Shown here: piece by piece, positions 1-10,969 of the stretch
Position numbering within the stretch: position 1 is the stretch's first letter
How the letters are laid out: each line of letters begins with the position of its first letter
Source: Thozetella sp. PMI_491
Taxonomy: Eukaryota > Ascomycota > Sordariomycetes > Chaetosphaeriales > Chaetosphaeriaceae
Assembly: GCA_021432635.1 (NCBI GenBank)
Contig: MU270080.1
Location: forward strand, 1-64,000
Reading direction: 5' to 3'
DNA: 64,000 bases
Notes under the pieces: model-generated
What the model was told of the DNA's origin: nothing
Databases searched by the model: none
Seen by the model: the letters and a program-made list of their open reading frames with translations, nothing else
Made by a program: the position numbers and the translations under genes

Positions 1-831
1 GGGGGTTCAATGAGTGATGTCGGAGTCAGCCGCGCGTCGGTCCCAGTGAAGGAAGTGGAGAACGCTGGCTGCCTCAGGGCGTAATTGCCTCAAAGAGTTG
101 TCAAGCTTCTAGTCTGGCCTCGTCTCGTCACATCAGCTAAGGTAGCGGAGAAAAGGATAAGCTATCTGACAATATAACGGTTAATAAAGGAAGAGAGTCT
201 TTTGGCCTAGTTCCCGTTCCAGCCAGCAGCACCCTGCGCTGATCGCACTGGGCCGTCCGGAGCCCCGGTACCCGCCTTGCCTGGTCTGGCCGAGGTGCAC
301 CGCAGAACCCTAACCCTTGCCCATTCCTCCTTCCTTTTTCCTCGGCCCCTGAAACGAGCAAACGGCGGGGCTGGGGTGGTCAGGCTACCACACTTATCTT
401 ATCGGGCATCTCCACTTCGATGCGGGAAGCTCTCGTCTTGGAAGAAGCTTGCACAGGAAGTCGCGACGACGAGGAATGCGTGCGAAGAACCACGCCACAA
501 AGCCCCTTTGAGAACCGAGCTACGCTGCTCACCGGAGACGTTAAGCCTATACGCGCCGAAAATGCAGCATCTTTGACTCACCAGTTCGCGATTCCTGTCC
601 GTTCTGCGCCGCCTCGTCAATCTGTCGCTCCGCGGCCGCGCAAGCGCCTACAACAAAGCAGCCTCCGCTGTGGCCTTCGAGGCGACCAGTTTCAGCGCGC
701 TGAGGGGTTCAAGCCTCAAGTGGGTGATCTTTGCATCGTACACAACCACATTCCCCCAACGCCCGGGCTGGTGCTGCTACGCACATAAATATACCGCACG
801 CCTGCAGCTGTTTCCCCCCCTCCACAGCGCC
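1..831. other. Intergenic / promoter region upstream of RNase H1
   Basis: No convincing gene. Open frames here on both strands are short, overlap each other and have low-complexity composition. The last 50 bases hold a TATA-like element and pyrimidine runs just before the RNase H1 start, so the 3' part is probably that gene's promoter and 5' leader. Confidence 0.5.
784..793 (+). promoter_or_regulatory. TATA-like element of RNase H1 gene
   Basis: The sequence cataaatata lies about 40 bases before the chosen ATG at 832 and is followed by a C/T-rich leader, the usual arrangement for a fungal core promoter. It is close to the ATG, so the 5' leader would be short. Confidence 0.4.
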
Positions 832-1976
832 ATGCCTCGACCCACCAAGACCGCCGCCCCCGCCTCGGGCTCCAAGAAGAGGAGGATGCCCGGCGAGCAG
901 AGATTCTACGCGGTTCGCACCGGCGTCAAACCCGGCGTCTACACCAACTGGGCCGACTGCCAGAGACAGATCTCGGGATACAAGGGCGCCGTCTGTAAGT
1001 AACCTCGCCTGCCTACACCCGCGGAACTCGCGTTTCCGCCGCGCCACCTTTCTCCCTTCATCCTCGCTGACCCCGCGCGCCACAGTTAAATCATTCCCGA
1101 CCGCACAGGACGCCGCGCTCTTCGTAGCTGGCAAGGACCCCTCCCCGAAGTACGCCGACCAGCCCGAGAAGTTCTACGGCGTCGCTGTCGGACGCAAGCC
1201 CGGCGTGTATACCGACTGGGCCGAGGCTCAGAAGGCGTTCGTAGGCAGCAAAGGCCCAAAGTATAAGAAGTTTGCGACACGGGCCGAGGCGGAGGAGTTT
1301 GTACGCACATTCGGCGGCGCGGCCACGACACGCCAAGAAGAGGAAGAGGAGGACGACTCGGACGAGGATGAGGATGACGATGAGGACGAAGAAGAGGACG
1401 AGGCCCCGCCTGCCAAGCGATCACGCACCTCCGGACCCGCTACTGTCAAGGCAGACGCCATTTTGCTCAAGATCTGGACCGATGGCAGCAGCCTCGGCAA
1501 CGGCCGGGCCGGCTCTCGGGCCGGCTTAGGGGTCTTCTTTGGCCACGGGGACCTTCGGTTCGTCAGCCCTCTCCCTAGATCCCTCTCCCTGCATGATCTC
1601 CAAATTCCTAACCCAACCCTCTAGGAACATCTCGGAGCGTCTTGTAGGCGACCCGCAGACGAATCAACGTGCCGAGCTCGCCGCTATCCTCCGCGCGCTC
1701 GAGGTCGCGGGCGACAGCCAAGGCGTCAAGATCCACAGCGACAGCAAGTACAGCATCCAGTGCGTCACAGAGTGGTACGCCACCTGGGAAAAGAACGGCT
1801 GGCTCACGCGCGAGGGTCCGGTCAAGAACGTCGACTTGGTCCAGGCCATACGGAAGCGCATCAACGCGCGGGATAAGAAGGGAACGAAGACGGTGTTCGA
1901 GTGGGTCAAGGGCCATGCGTCTGATCCCGGCAACATCGCCGCCGACCAGCTTGCGGTCCAAGGAGCCAAGAGCTGA
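832..1976 (+). CDS. Ribonuclease H1 with two hybrid-binding domains
   Basis: Exons 832-994, 1086-1557 and 1625-1976 join in frame to 328 aa. The enzyme should cleave the RNA strand of RNA:DNA hybrids in the nucleus and/or mitochondria. Two N-terminal hybrid-binding (viroplasmin-type) domains are seen at about residues 24-69 and 84-131; each has the KPGVYT(N/D)W core. A very acidic Asp/Glu-rich linker follows (about 139-160), then a possible basic NLS (AKRSR). The RNase H fold spans about 180-328, with catalytic carboxylates D187 (TDGSS), E229 (QRAEL), D251 (HSDSKY) and D319 (NIAAD), and H309 in the flexible loop (KGHAS). Both introns have clean signals (GTAAGT...CACAG; G|GTTCG...CTCTAG). The arrangement resembles yeast Rnh1, which also has two such domains. 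All four acidic residues are present, so it should be active. Confidence 0.93.
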
Positions 1977-2639
1977 TACGTGTGGCCGGCTTGAAGCTGC
2001 GTCTTTACCATGGTTCGGATTTTGTGCGGCGTTGACTGGCTCTTTCGTCCTCGGCTTGGACGTTGATATCCTACCCTTTCTCCCCTTTTTCCTTTCCATT
2101 GGAGCGTACATTTTTCCTTTGAGCATTTGTATCATGTCGCCCCGGCGGGCTCGATTCGTCCTTCCGGCAGGAGTAGCCATGCTCCCGTATACCGAAGCGG
2201 CACTAAGCCTATCTTCTGACTTATCTAGTAAATGTGAGATCTCCCATGCACTGCAAAGTGTCTGTGTCCAAACGTGAACGCCATAGCTGTGCCAAGCGCT
2301 GCAAGTGCGTGGGGTAAGGCTTGCTGCGAAACCATGAGGCGCAGCACCAAGTCTTGGTAGCGAGCTCACACCCAGGTCTTTAGGGGCGGTAACACCAACC
2401 CCAAGAGCTCTCATATATCCGTAGCTGCCGGCAGATAATCGCTGCCCGAAAAGGTGGGCAAGTCCACCACGCGTCACATCCCGGGGCTTTGCTCAACAAC
2501 TTTCTGTTTTATTTAGTCAATTCCCATACGGAGCAAGCTCCATGGTATATGGCGAGACATGCACGCACTTGTCTGTCTCGTTCTGACTACACCGGCCACT
2601 CCGCCCTCCCGCGCCGCAAAATTTGCTTCTAGATATTTC
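1977..2639. other. Intergenic, 3' of RNase H1
   Basis: It contains the RNase H1 3' UTR and no recognisable gene. A long antisense open frame across 1608-2477 is a shadow of the RNase H exon and shows no family resemblance. Confidence 0.5.
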
Positions 2640-2936
2640 CTATTTGAGGAACTCTTTCAAGTCTTTATGTTTCTTGATGGCCTTTTCCATTTTCTTCCAC
2701 TCTTTGTGCTCTGCCTCTGTGAGACTTGCTCCTGTTCTGGACCGTTCCTCGAGCTCTCCAATCATCAACCGGATGATATATTGCCGCTCTATCTCTTTAT
2801 TACGATCTCGGACGCCTTGTACGTATGTCTGAGCCGCTTCCAGTACGTCCTCGACGTACTCGTTGACTCTGTTCCTGCGACCCTCCGTCCCGGTGAGATT
2901 AAGCTGAGGGCCGCAAAACGCACCCTGAAGAGACAT
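2640..2936 (-). CDS. Small helical hypothetical protein (uncertain)
   Basis: An uninterrupted 98-codon frame starts with ATG at 2936. The C-terminal two thirds are strongly charged and helix-forming, with a Lys/Glu-rich tail (KKMEKAIKKHK), which is unlike random translation of neighbouring DNA. No family is recognised. The first about 20 codons have a different, Gly-rich composition and may be intron sequence or wrongly included, because a GTGCGT donor-like and a GTCGCAG acceptor-like site flank them; I could not make the phases agree. It could be a small real gene or the last exon of one. Confidence 0.3.
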   Translation of the reverse strand: MSLQGAFCGPQLNLTGTEGRRNRVNEYVEDVLEAAQTYVQGVRDRNKEIERQYIIRLMIGELEERSRTGASLTEAEHKEWKKMEKAIKKHKDLKEFLK

Positions 2937-4030
2937 TTTGGCAGGATGTGGCTACGAAAACAGCGCACTGTTATCGTAAAGTTTACAAGTGTCTGAGTCC
3001 TGGAGACGAGTATGGGTACTGCGCGAGTGGTAGAAATGGTCGATGCCTGGGAGTACTTCGGAAGAACGAACCTGTTCCGCTTTAAATTTGTTCGTAACCT
3101 TGGGCTCTAGGAGTTGGCAAATAAAGTCGATATATATACTGTTAGGGGCGATACGTGATTGTAGTGAATGACACCACCCGCCCGATTCATTCCTCGTCAT
3201 CGCCTAAGTGTCGGGGTAAAGTGTGAATAGGATTTAGTATCGAACGTCTGACAACAGGAAGTACGAGCGTTCCTCACCCAGGCAAAGGGGAGTTGTCTAA
3301 GATGGTCTGCATGCAAAACAAGCATCGTCCCGTCACTACTTTAGGCGTTACTATGCCAGGACCTAGACTCAGCGCGATCCCAGTCACTCCCATACCCTCA
3401 CCGTACACTAAATCTGTAGGTTCTCGTGACTTGACTTTCGCATTCCTTTTTCTGCAGAGGACCTGCTGTGTGAAAGGATGCCTCGCCTGAGACCCAAATC
3501 AACATTTACGGTCGCAGCTATCGACCATACAGCGCTGTCAGCACCTTCATGGGTGATACAGCACTGAACTACATTTCTAGCCCCAGGCTACATTAATTAT
3601 TCCTAGGCCTAAATATCGGCAGTGTTATTCAATATGTCCGAGAGACTCAAAGGGCAGCTCACAAGTTACAATGAAGTGGTGTTTTCACCGGAATATGCCC
3701 AAAAGTTCTACACATAAGCCTTCTGGCCCTTCGATAGTCTCGCGCGTTTGCCCTGAGCGCCTGTACCACTCTCTACTTATCATTGCTCTACAGCGCTATC
3801 CTTATGTTAGCCGGATCGTTGGCCTAAAGGGGTTATATACGGTACTTTTGTGAAGGTAAGCACCTTATTTTAGTTTAGCCAAGTCTGGCTGGATTAACGC
3901 TAAACGGCCCCTGTATCAGACTCTGTCTGTTATTTAGGCCACCAACTCGCGTTCCGCTCCAGCCGTGAAATCCCTTCACCATAAAAACAAATCAAAAGAC
4001 CAAGCCGCGCGGTGTCGGGCCGTGTCAACT
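2937..4030. other. Intergenic / P450 promoter region
   Basis: About 1.1 kb of AT-richer sequence with many stops in all frames. No gene, RNA or transposon end was recognised. The 3' part should contain the promoter of the P450 gene. Confidence 0.45.
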
Positions 4031-5763
4031 ATGCCACCAATATTATCGACGGTGCTATTCGCTTGGCTGCTGGTCATTAGTGGCGGAACACTGTACTGGA
4101 CAGTATGCCTTCTCCGAAATTACATCAAGGCTCGCAAAATCGGGCTTCCCATCAAGGTCATTCCCTTCGATCACATGAATCCGCTGTGGGTGGTGCTGGA
4201 CAGGAAAATTATTCCAACAGTCAAGCGTCTACCGTTTGGACTGGGAGATAACAGCTTCACTCGGTACAATTGGCGCGGGTTTGAACGAGAGGACAAGACG
4301 CGCTCCCACGATGAGATGGGAGACGCGTTCATCATGGTCACGCCTGGTTACCTCTGGGTTTACATCAACGACCCAGATACCGTGACTGACTGTCTGCGAC
4401 GCAAGTCGGACTTCAAGCATCCCGTCATGATGACAGAGATGCTTAACATCTTTGGTCCAAACCTTTCTGCGGTAAGTACAAGCTAGCCCGCCTGTCAGAC
4501 ACTGCCAGTGACACCGAGGCATAGGTTGAGGATCAAGAGTGGAAACTGCATCGAAAAATCACGGCAAGCTGTTTCAACGATCAAACCAATCGTATCGTTT
4601 GGAGCGAAGCTGTTAGTCTCGCCGTCGACATGAGTCGATACTGGCTCTCCCGCGCCTCAGTGAGCAGCCTCGCTGACGACGCGCGCACGCTTTCGCTTCA
4701 CATCATGACCCGGGCCGGTTTCGGCAAGTCCTTCAAGTTTGTCGGCCACGAGGAGAGGACTGAGTCCAGCGCAGCGTCCAGCTACCGAGACTCGCTGCAA
4801 AGTGTCTTGGAAAACTGCATCCTCGTCATGATCTTCGGTCGCAAATTCCTCTCACAGCCGTGGCTACCGGGCAAGCTGCGCAGGCTGCACGATGCATGCA
4901 ACGCGTTCCAGGGCCACATGACCGAGATGTACGAGGCCGAGAAGAGCGCGCTAGCCTCCGGCCGTATTGCCAGCGATCGCACCCTGATGACGCAGCTGGT
5001 ACGAGCATCGCAGGACCAAGCGAAGGACGGCTCCGGACGTGGCCTTACGGAAAGCGAGATTTACGGCAACATGTTTGTCTTCAACTTTGCGGGACACGAT
5101 ACCACCACACACACGCTCACTTTCGCCCTGTTCCTTCTCGCTGGTCGACCGGAAGTGCAGAACTGGTTGGCTGAGGAGATTCGCGCCGTAGTTGGTGACA
5201 CGCCCCCCTCCGAATGGGACTTCGCAGCAACCTTCCACCGTCTACCCCGATGCCTCGCCGTGCTCATGGAGACCCTGCGTATTTATACGCCGGTCGGGTC
5301 TGCCAAGTGGACGGACCAGAGCTCGGCCACCGTCAACGTGGATGGGGGCCGCAGGACCATTCTCTTGCCACCCCAGACCATGCTCATATGCAACTTTGGC
5401 GACCTGCACTTCAACCCGAAGTACTACGGCCCGGATCCGCTTGTCTGGAGGCCCAACCGCTGGGTCAAGCCTGGAGGGGTGGCTGGCGAGGAGGAATTCC
5501 TCCCCCCACGCCGTGGAACCTTCCTGGCCTGGTCCGACGGCCCCCGTGACTGCCCGGGCCGCAAATTCGCTCAGGTTGAAGTCGTTGCGGCGTTAGCTGT
5601 TCTATTCCGCGATGCGAAGGTCGATCCATTGCGGGAGAACGGAGAGACGCTCGAGCAGGCGAGGGAGCGGGTGCGTCAGTTTGTGGATGCTGATGCGGAC
5701 CATGTACTCTTGCTGCAACTCATCCATCCGGAGAAGGTCCCTATGGTCTGGAGTCAAAGGTGA
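4031..5763 (+). CDS. Cytochrome P450 monooxygenase
   Basis: Exons 4031-4471 and 4525-5763 (GTAAGT donor, ATAG acceptor, phase 0) give 559 aa. This is an ER-anchored heme-thiolate monooxygenase using NADPH-P450 reductase electrons; the substrate is unknown. One N-terminal membrane anchor covers about residues 5-27. Family motifs are all present: I-helix oxygen-binding AGHDTT (336-341), K-helix ETLR (396-399), the PERF-region equivalent WRPNRW, and the heme loop FLAWSDGPRDCPGRKF with axial Cys490. The frame also opens at an ATG at 3965, but the ATG at 4031 places the hydrophobic anchor directly at the N terminus as usual, so I prefer it. The heme-loop style (WSxGPRxCPG) matches the CYP3/CYP4-like fungal clade; I do not assign a CYP number. 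It is the first of several oxidoreductase genes in the next 24 kb. Confidence 0.93.
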
Positions 5764-6249
5764 TTTGGAGTTTTGGGGGCCGAGGCAGAGCGATGTCGTG
5801 GCGGCAGCTACCGGGATGTTATCCGTTTATCTGTTTTTGAATGTAGGCGTAAGACGGCGTAACTCGAGCCCTGTGGCGGTTAAAGCTGGCACTGAGGAGC
5901 CCGTGACGGAGCCTTAGCTGGGTTACACTGCTTGGTAGTCTGGGTCGGGATTGGCTTAGAGCATAGTAGGTTTCAGTTGTGGCGTTGATAATATGGCCTT
6001 CTAATGCCCCTGGTTGGCCGAACTTTTGGAAAGATCAGTGCCCGCTGTCCCTGCGCCGAAGCTGCAAAGCTTGATAGCCCTTAATATATGATCCGTAAGA
6101 CCGTCTTTCTTTGACCCTGATCGGAAGCCCGAGTCATTCATTCGCACAACCGGGGATACCTCCTTGTGAGCGCTACTGAGGAAAGCTAAGCGCCTAGGCT
6201 GCCAGAGGTACCTGCCGTGTAACTCAATGGCCGATCGATCTTGGCCGCC
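5764..6249. other. Intergenic between P450 and membrane protein
   Basis: This holds the 3' region of the P450 and the 5' region of the next gene. Nothing else is recognised. Confidence 0.5.
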
Positions 6250-7351
6250 ATGTCCAGCGCCACATCTTCGATCGATGCGTCCCGTATATTCGCCCTCCCA
6301 ACGATAACCACGTCCGTCAATGCAGGGCCCCTCACGACTCAAGCGGTTTTGCCGGCAGATTGCGTGTCCAGCATTTGGGATTTCCAGTCATTAGGCTTGT
6401 GGCCCTATAACCCCTATTCATGGACGTATTACACTGCAGGCTGTGCGGTGTCGTCTTGCTGTCCGGCATCCCAGCAACCAAATACTGCGCCGTATGACTG
6501 GCTTTTCACTTATCATAGTCCTGCACTGTGTCCAATTGGGTACCAGACTTGTGGTGGCCCTGGGATATTGACGGCTGAGCCGGGGGAGACCATTGCATTT
6601 TGTTGTCCAGGTGAGACCACATCCTCGCTCGTGTTAAGAGAAAGCAGGACGGGACTCTCTAACCATAATGATCATACAATAGATAAATTCTTGTGTCCTG
6701 GCCCAAGCGGTGCGCTTAGCGGGTGGTGGGCTTGCCAGAGCGATATTCTGGCTGACACAACCGCCATTGTAATGGACAACCTCCATGACCAGAAGACATT
6801 GTCAATTGAGAATGTCATTTCACCCAAGGGTACTCTCAGCTCTACCAGCTACCAGGTCAGAGCTGTCGCATATCCGATCCAAGTTCGCTGGAAAGCCGGA
6901 GATGTCCTCATCACTGGGATACCATCGCCCTCCGCTTCTACAGCCCCCGATACCTCCAGTTCGAAGTCGTCAGAGCTATCGGCTGATGCAAAGGCTGGTC
7001 TTGGTGCTGGCCTGGGCCTGGTCGGGGTAGCTGCACTTGGTTCTTTCATCTGGTGGATCCGGAGGCGCGTGCTTGCACGACGAGCCCGGCGTCAGTCTCA
7101 CTCTTCAACTGAGAATTGCGTCTATCCGAAGGCCGAGTTAGAGGTGCCTGATCCCGTAAACAATACTCCACAGCTAGGGGAGCTTGACCAGCCAAACCGA
7201 GAACCGGGAGAATTGCCCGCTGGGGACGCACCGGTAAGTCCCTCTCCCTGTCTGCGTCAGAGACGCATGTCCCGTAAGGCTAGGCTAATAGTCGGCGTCG
7301 AACTCTAACATTCAGTCACAGAATTTTGGACGACCGGTAGAGCTAGAATGA
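6250..7351 (+). CDS. Single-pass Cys-rich surface membrane protein, function unknown
   Basis: Proposed exons 6250-6610, 6683-7233 and 7292-7351 give 323 aa. The first intron (GTGAGA...ACAATAG, 72 bp) is a multiple of three and could be read through, but its signals are good. The second (GTAAGT...CTAATAG, 58 bp) replaces an otherwise basic tail with one ending PVELE. The chosen ATG at 6250 sits in a GCCGCC context. Residues before about 240 form a presumed outer region with several Cys pairs (SSCCPAS, FCCP) and Trp/Tyr-rich stretches. A Ser/Thr-rich stalk follows, then one membrane helix (GLGAGLGLVGVAALGSFIWW) with a positive stop-transfer IRRRV, and a short cytosolic tail. No cleavable signal peptide is obvious at this start. 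The layout resembles fungal wall-sensor or surface proteins, but no named domain can be assigned. Confidence 0.7.
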
Positions 7352-7545
7352 GTGAAGCCAGAATAGCGGAATTCGCTAGTTTAATAGTAATGTGCTGAGC
7401 TCGAGTATGGGTACATGGAGGAGGATTATGTCGCATCAAAGTACTGTGTAGAGAGGCCATGTTTTCAAGGCATCTGCTGTACCAAGGTCGCGGTAGGATC
7501 GCCATTTTAACCAATCAGCTGACTATGCCTGCTAGTCTGCCAAAT

Positions 7546-8775
7546 TCACCCAGCAAAGGTTCCTGAAGCTGACCCGATACATGAACCTGTGAAGTTGGTA
7601 ATTGTAACCTTGCTGCCTCCTTCGCTTGTGCCGTTCACGCCAAGCGCTGCCAGGCCAAAATATAACGACTCCGGATTCGCCCCAATGGGCACGAACCCGG
7701 GACAGGGGTTGTGGTCATTCCAGTTTTTGTATACACCGCAAGGTGTTTTCGTCGTCTCGATGGCAGAACATACCATCATAAAGATGCAAAAAAGGTAAAA
7801 TAAAATAGTGAAAGCTTTGTACCATGTCGAAGAAATGCAGGGCAAAATGGTGGACCTGCATCCTCTCCAAAACGTGTAGTAAGTGTAGATAGATAGGAAG
7901 ATGGCGCCTAAAAGAACGCCGAAAAGAGCCATCAGAAAGTTGGTGAAGCTTACGACGGAGATCTTAGCCATGTAGATACTCGGGACGAGGGCCAATGCTG
8001 TAACTATAATGAACAGGCCAATGCGGAACAATCTACTAAGCCAGTATGAAGTTGGGCGGAAGCGGATCGAAGAGGTTGCCAATATTCCATGCTCCTCCGA
8101 CATGCCACACAGGTCAAGACTATCCCTCTTCCATAAATCCTCAGCTGGCAGTTTTGTTTCTCCTGTCTCTCCCGACTCGGATGGCCTGGGAGCCTCGTTG
8201 CTCGTTCTGTAGACGAAGTCATCTGTAAGCCAGCGGGCAGCCAGCAAACGTATTAGGCCCCAAAGCGCGACACCAGAAAACAAGCTTCCGAGTGCGAAGC
8301 TTGGAGGTTTTTCTGTTTTGTCGACTATTGGCCCGTAGAACATGGCAAGAGTTTGTAAGCCCTGTAACGTGGTGACGACTGTCTTTGCGGTATCGGCGGA
8401 GAAGAGAGGGCTGTGTCCCGTCTGTGGAAACCTCAGGGCAAACATTAAGCTCCTCGCAGCCATTTCATCAGACCCATCCCACCCTGTCGATGTCCAGAAA
8501 AGCGCATTCGTGGCAGCGAGGTCAGCTGGGCCCCAAGCTGTCGCCCGGATGCGTCGGTCCGTGATCGCGCCATATCTCCATAGAATCGAAATAGGGTTGT
8601 AGTGTCCGATGCGATCGTGCCACCTGGGACGGGTTCGGGACAGAAATGTCGGCTGTGGCGTCCCCGACAGGATATGGACGATCACCGGAGCGAGGCAGAG
8701 AGTGAACAACGAGACCCATTCGGTGAACCCGATGCCCTGCGCCGCATATCGAATGCCGAGCACCTGGAACGTCAT
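7546..8775 (-). CDS. Multi-pass membrane protein, fungal hypothetical family
   Basis: The frame runs from ATG 8775 to a stop at 7546, 409 aa. Hydrophobic segments are seen near the N terminus (EWVSLFTLCLAPVIVHIL), in the middle (SLFSGVALWGLIRLLAA) and as a C-terminal group of three (LFIIVTALALVP..., FLMALFGVLLGAIFLSIY, AFTILFYLFCIFMMVC), followed by a polar tail with two Asn-glycosylation sequons. The open frame continues about 30 codons upstream of this Met, to about 8865, and that stretch (FVLATSATASQLLQG...) reads like protein, so the real start may lie in a further 5' exon that I could not place. No family function is recognised. It shares a roughly 1-kb divergent promoter region with the SDR gene. 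Confidence 0.7.
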   Translation of the reverse strand: MTFQVLGIRYAAQGIGFTEWVSLFTLCLAPVIVHILSGTPQPTFLSRTRPRWHDRIGHYNPISILWRYGAITDRRIRATAWGPADLAATNALFWTSTGWDGSDEMAARSLMFALRFPQTGHSPLFSADTAKTVVTTLQGLQTLAMFYGPIVDKTEKPPSFALGSLFSGVALWGLIRLLAARWLTDDFVYRTSNEAPRPSESGETGETKLPAEDLWKRDSLDLCGMSEEHGILATSSIRFRPTSYWLSRLFRIGLFIIVTALALVPSIYMAKISVVSFTNFLMALFGVLLGAIFLSIYTYYTFWRGCRSTILPCISSTWYKAFTILFYLFCIFMMVCSAIETTKTPCGVYKNWNDHNPCPGFVPIGANPESLYFGLAALGVNGTSEGGSKVTITNFTGSCIGSASGTFAG

Positions 8776-9796
8776 TTCGACATGAAATGATCCTTGGAGA
8801 AGTTGACTAGCAGTTGCAGATGTTGCAAGGACAAAGCCACCATCGAGAAAGGACCAGAAATAAGGTCACGGGTGAGCCTCTACTCTGCATGCTGCCCTTC
8901 GGGGATGGCGCGCGGCTGAGCCCTTGTCGGATGTGCCTTGTTTCTGGTTCATGTCAAGGGGCCGGTTTGTAGCGCGTATTGGCTGGGTAGGTCTTACCCC
9001 TGCATGAGGTGTGCTATGCATTCTGCCTCGCGCTTGTTCGGGCGGTTAAAGGGAAGGGCAAACATGCTTAAGAAATCCACGTCGAGGGCCACAAAGAGTG
9101 TCGGAAGATGCCTTCTTTTACGGCGATTTAAGGCTAGCTAGGAGAGATCTGGGTATGGGCTGTAGCTGATATAGCAGATCCGATGGCTTGATTAGGCTAG
9201 CATATAGTCTAACTACTATTTTACCATCCAAATATCATCCCCATATATCTCTTTGCACAGGACTACCCTTTCTATCCACATCTCAGCCAGATTCGTTAGA
9301 GCATTTTCTGAGCCTCCAAAAGAGACGGTCTGCGCCTGGGTTATACTTCTAGCATCACAAGGGATTCGTGATTACCCATCTTCTCTTTTGCGGGGCTTGC
9401 GTTGCGTGGATCGTCCATTTTCGAATTCTATAATACAACTAGGCAAATTCTCCCATGTGGCTCCTGCCCTTTCAAGCAGGCCGAAGCGCAGTTCTAGGCT
9501 CCTTGTTTGGCTGCAGGCTGCGTAATGTGATAGCTTACAGCGCAGGGTATCGTTAGCCTCTAACAAAAGTTCCAAGAGCATCCCACGTCGGGAATTACAA
9601 GGTAACGTACATATGTACCTTGCGTATGCTGCTGACTTCCCCGCTCCTAGGCTCCTATTGCACGCGTGTCTGGTTCCATCATATAGCTTAATTAGCTCTG
9701 CAGCGCGGAAATGGAGTTTGGGTCTATCACGGCTTAGGGATTAGACAGCATTTTTTTTTTCTTTACACCCCCCTGCGATTTCCCGGAAGCACTGAA
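8776..9796. other. Divergent intergenic region (membrane protein / SDR)
   Basis: About 1 kb between a minus-strand and a plus-strand gene. The first 90 bases may still be coding for the membrane protein (see that entry). The rest has no recognisable gene; a T-rich tract and CACCCCC lie just before the SDR start. Confidence 0.45.
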
Positions 9797-10737
9797 ATGG
9801 CACCACGAGTTTGGTTCATCACCGGCTGCTCCTCCGGATTTGGAGTGGCATTCGCCCAAGAGGCCCTTAGCCGCGGCGACCAAGTGATTGCGACAGGACT
9901 GAAGCTCTCCCAACTAGAAGAGTTGAAGAAAGCAGGCGCTGCCACACTTGAACTGGACGTCACCTCTTCTCCAGAGGTAATTAGAGCCACAGTGGAGGAA
10001 GCGATCAAGATATACGGCAGAATCGACATTTTACTTAATAATGCTGGAGCTGCGCTTTTGGGCCCCATCGAGGAGATAAAGCAAGTTCAAGGACCCCCAG
10101 GATGGACTGGATGCAGCTTCCAGTGTGCTGGACAAGGGCTAACAGTTAGACCTTTAGGCCTGAGGAGGAGCAGAACCTCTTCCAAGTGAATGTTTTTGGA
10201 CCTTTGAACGTAACTAGGGCAGTCCTCCCTCACATGAGAGCCCAGAAATCTGGAATCATCTTTTTCATGTCTTCTCTATCTGGATGGATCGGCGGCACCA
10301 GCTCCGCCGTCTACTCTGCCTCTAAGGGTGCACTGTCCCTGTACGCCGAAAGTCTGCGAGGGGAGGTCAAATCATTCGGAATCACCGTCGGCTGCCTGGA
10401 GCCCGGGGCCTTCCGCACAAACTTCCTGGGGCCATCTCATATGACGGCGGCTGCGCATTCACTCCCGGACTACGACGACACGGTGTGCCGCACCACCCAA
10501 GAGAAGACGTTCGCGTATCATCTTAAGCAGCGCGGAGATGTGAAGAAGGGTGCGGCGATCATGGCCGACATCATAACCTCGACGGGTGTTGCTGAGGGTA
10601 AGGAGTTGCCGGTGAAGTTAGTGATAGGGGCGGATGCTTATGACTTTTCAAAGCTGTGGTGCGAGTCTTGGTTGAAGACCCTGGAAGAGTGGCGTGATGT
10701 GATTGTCCAAACTGACATTGAGAAATCGGAGTACTGA
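9797..10737 (+). CDS. Short-chain dehydrogenase/reductase (classical SDR)
   Basis: Exons 9797-10080 and 10158-10737 give 287 aa. It is an NAD(P)(H)-dependent oxidoreductase acting on an unknown alcohol/carbonyl substrate, probably cytosolic. Cofactor motif TGCSSGFG is at 9-16, NNAG at 81-84, the catalytic Ser near 134 (MSSLSG), and YSASK with Tyr147 and Lys151, so all active-site residues are present. Only a GC-AG intron (GCAAGT donor at 10081, CTAAC branch, TTTAG acceptor) restores the family-typical sequence across the junction (EEIKPEEEQNLFQVN). The alternative GT donor four bases downstream would need a poor acceptor and loses two residues. The length is normal for the family. It converges with the NTF2-like gene, with 232 bases between stops. 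Confidence 0.9.
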
Positions 10738-10969
10738 AGCGGAAGGAAGGGCCAGAGAAAGATTCAATGTCACGCGAGAAGACTTCGCGGATGCTGCATT
10801 AGACATCCAAGTTTAGAGATATATATTTGTTCCACCCTGCAGAAGCCGATAAAACGAGTAGTTTAAGGATGTATTTCAATGAATTGTTCATGGGAGATTG
10901 CATTTGAACGTGAAGTCGTCAGTCAATTGATACTCCTGGCTAGGCTGATGGAATGAGCCAAGCTTACAC

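Noticed and set aside
1608-2477. 289-codon minus-strand open frame
   Set aside because: It overlaps RNase H exon 3 on the other strand; no motif and mixed composition.
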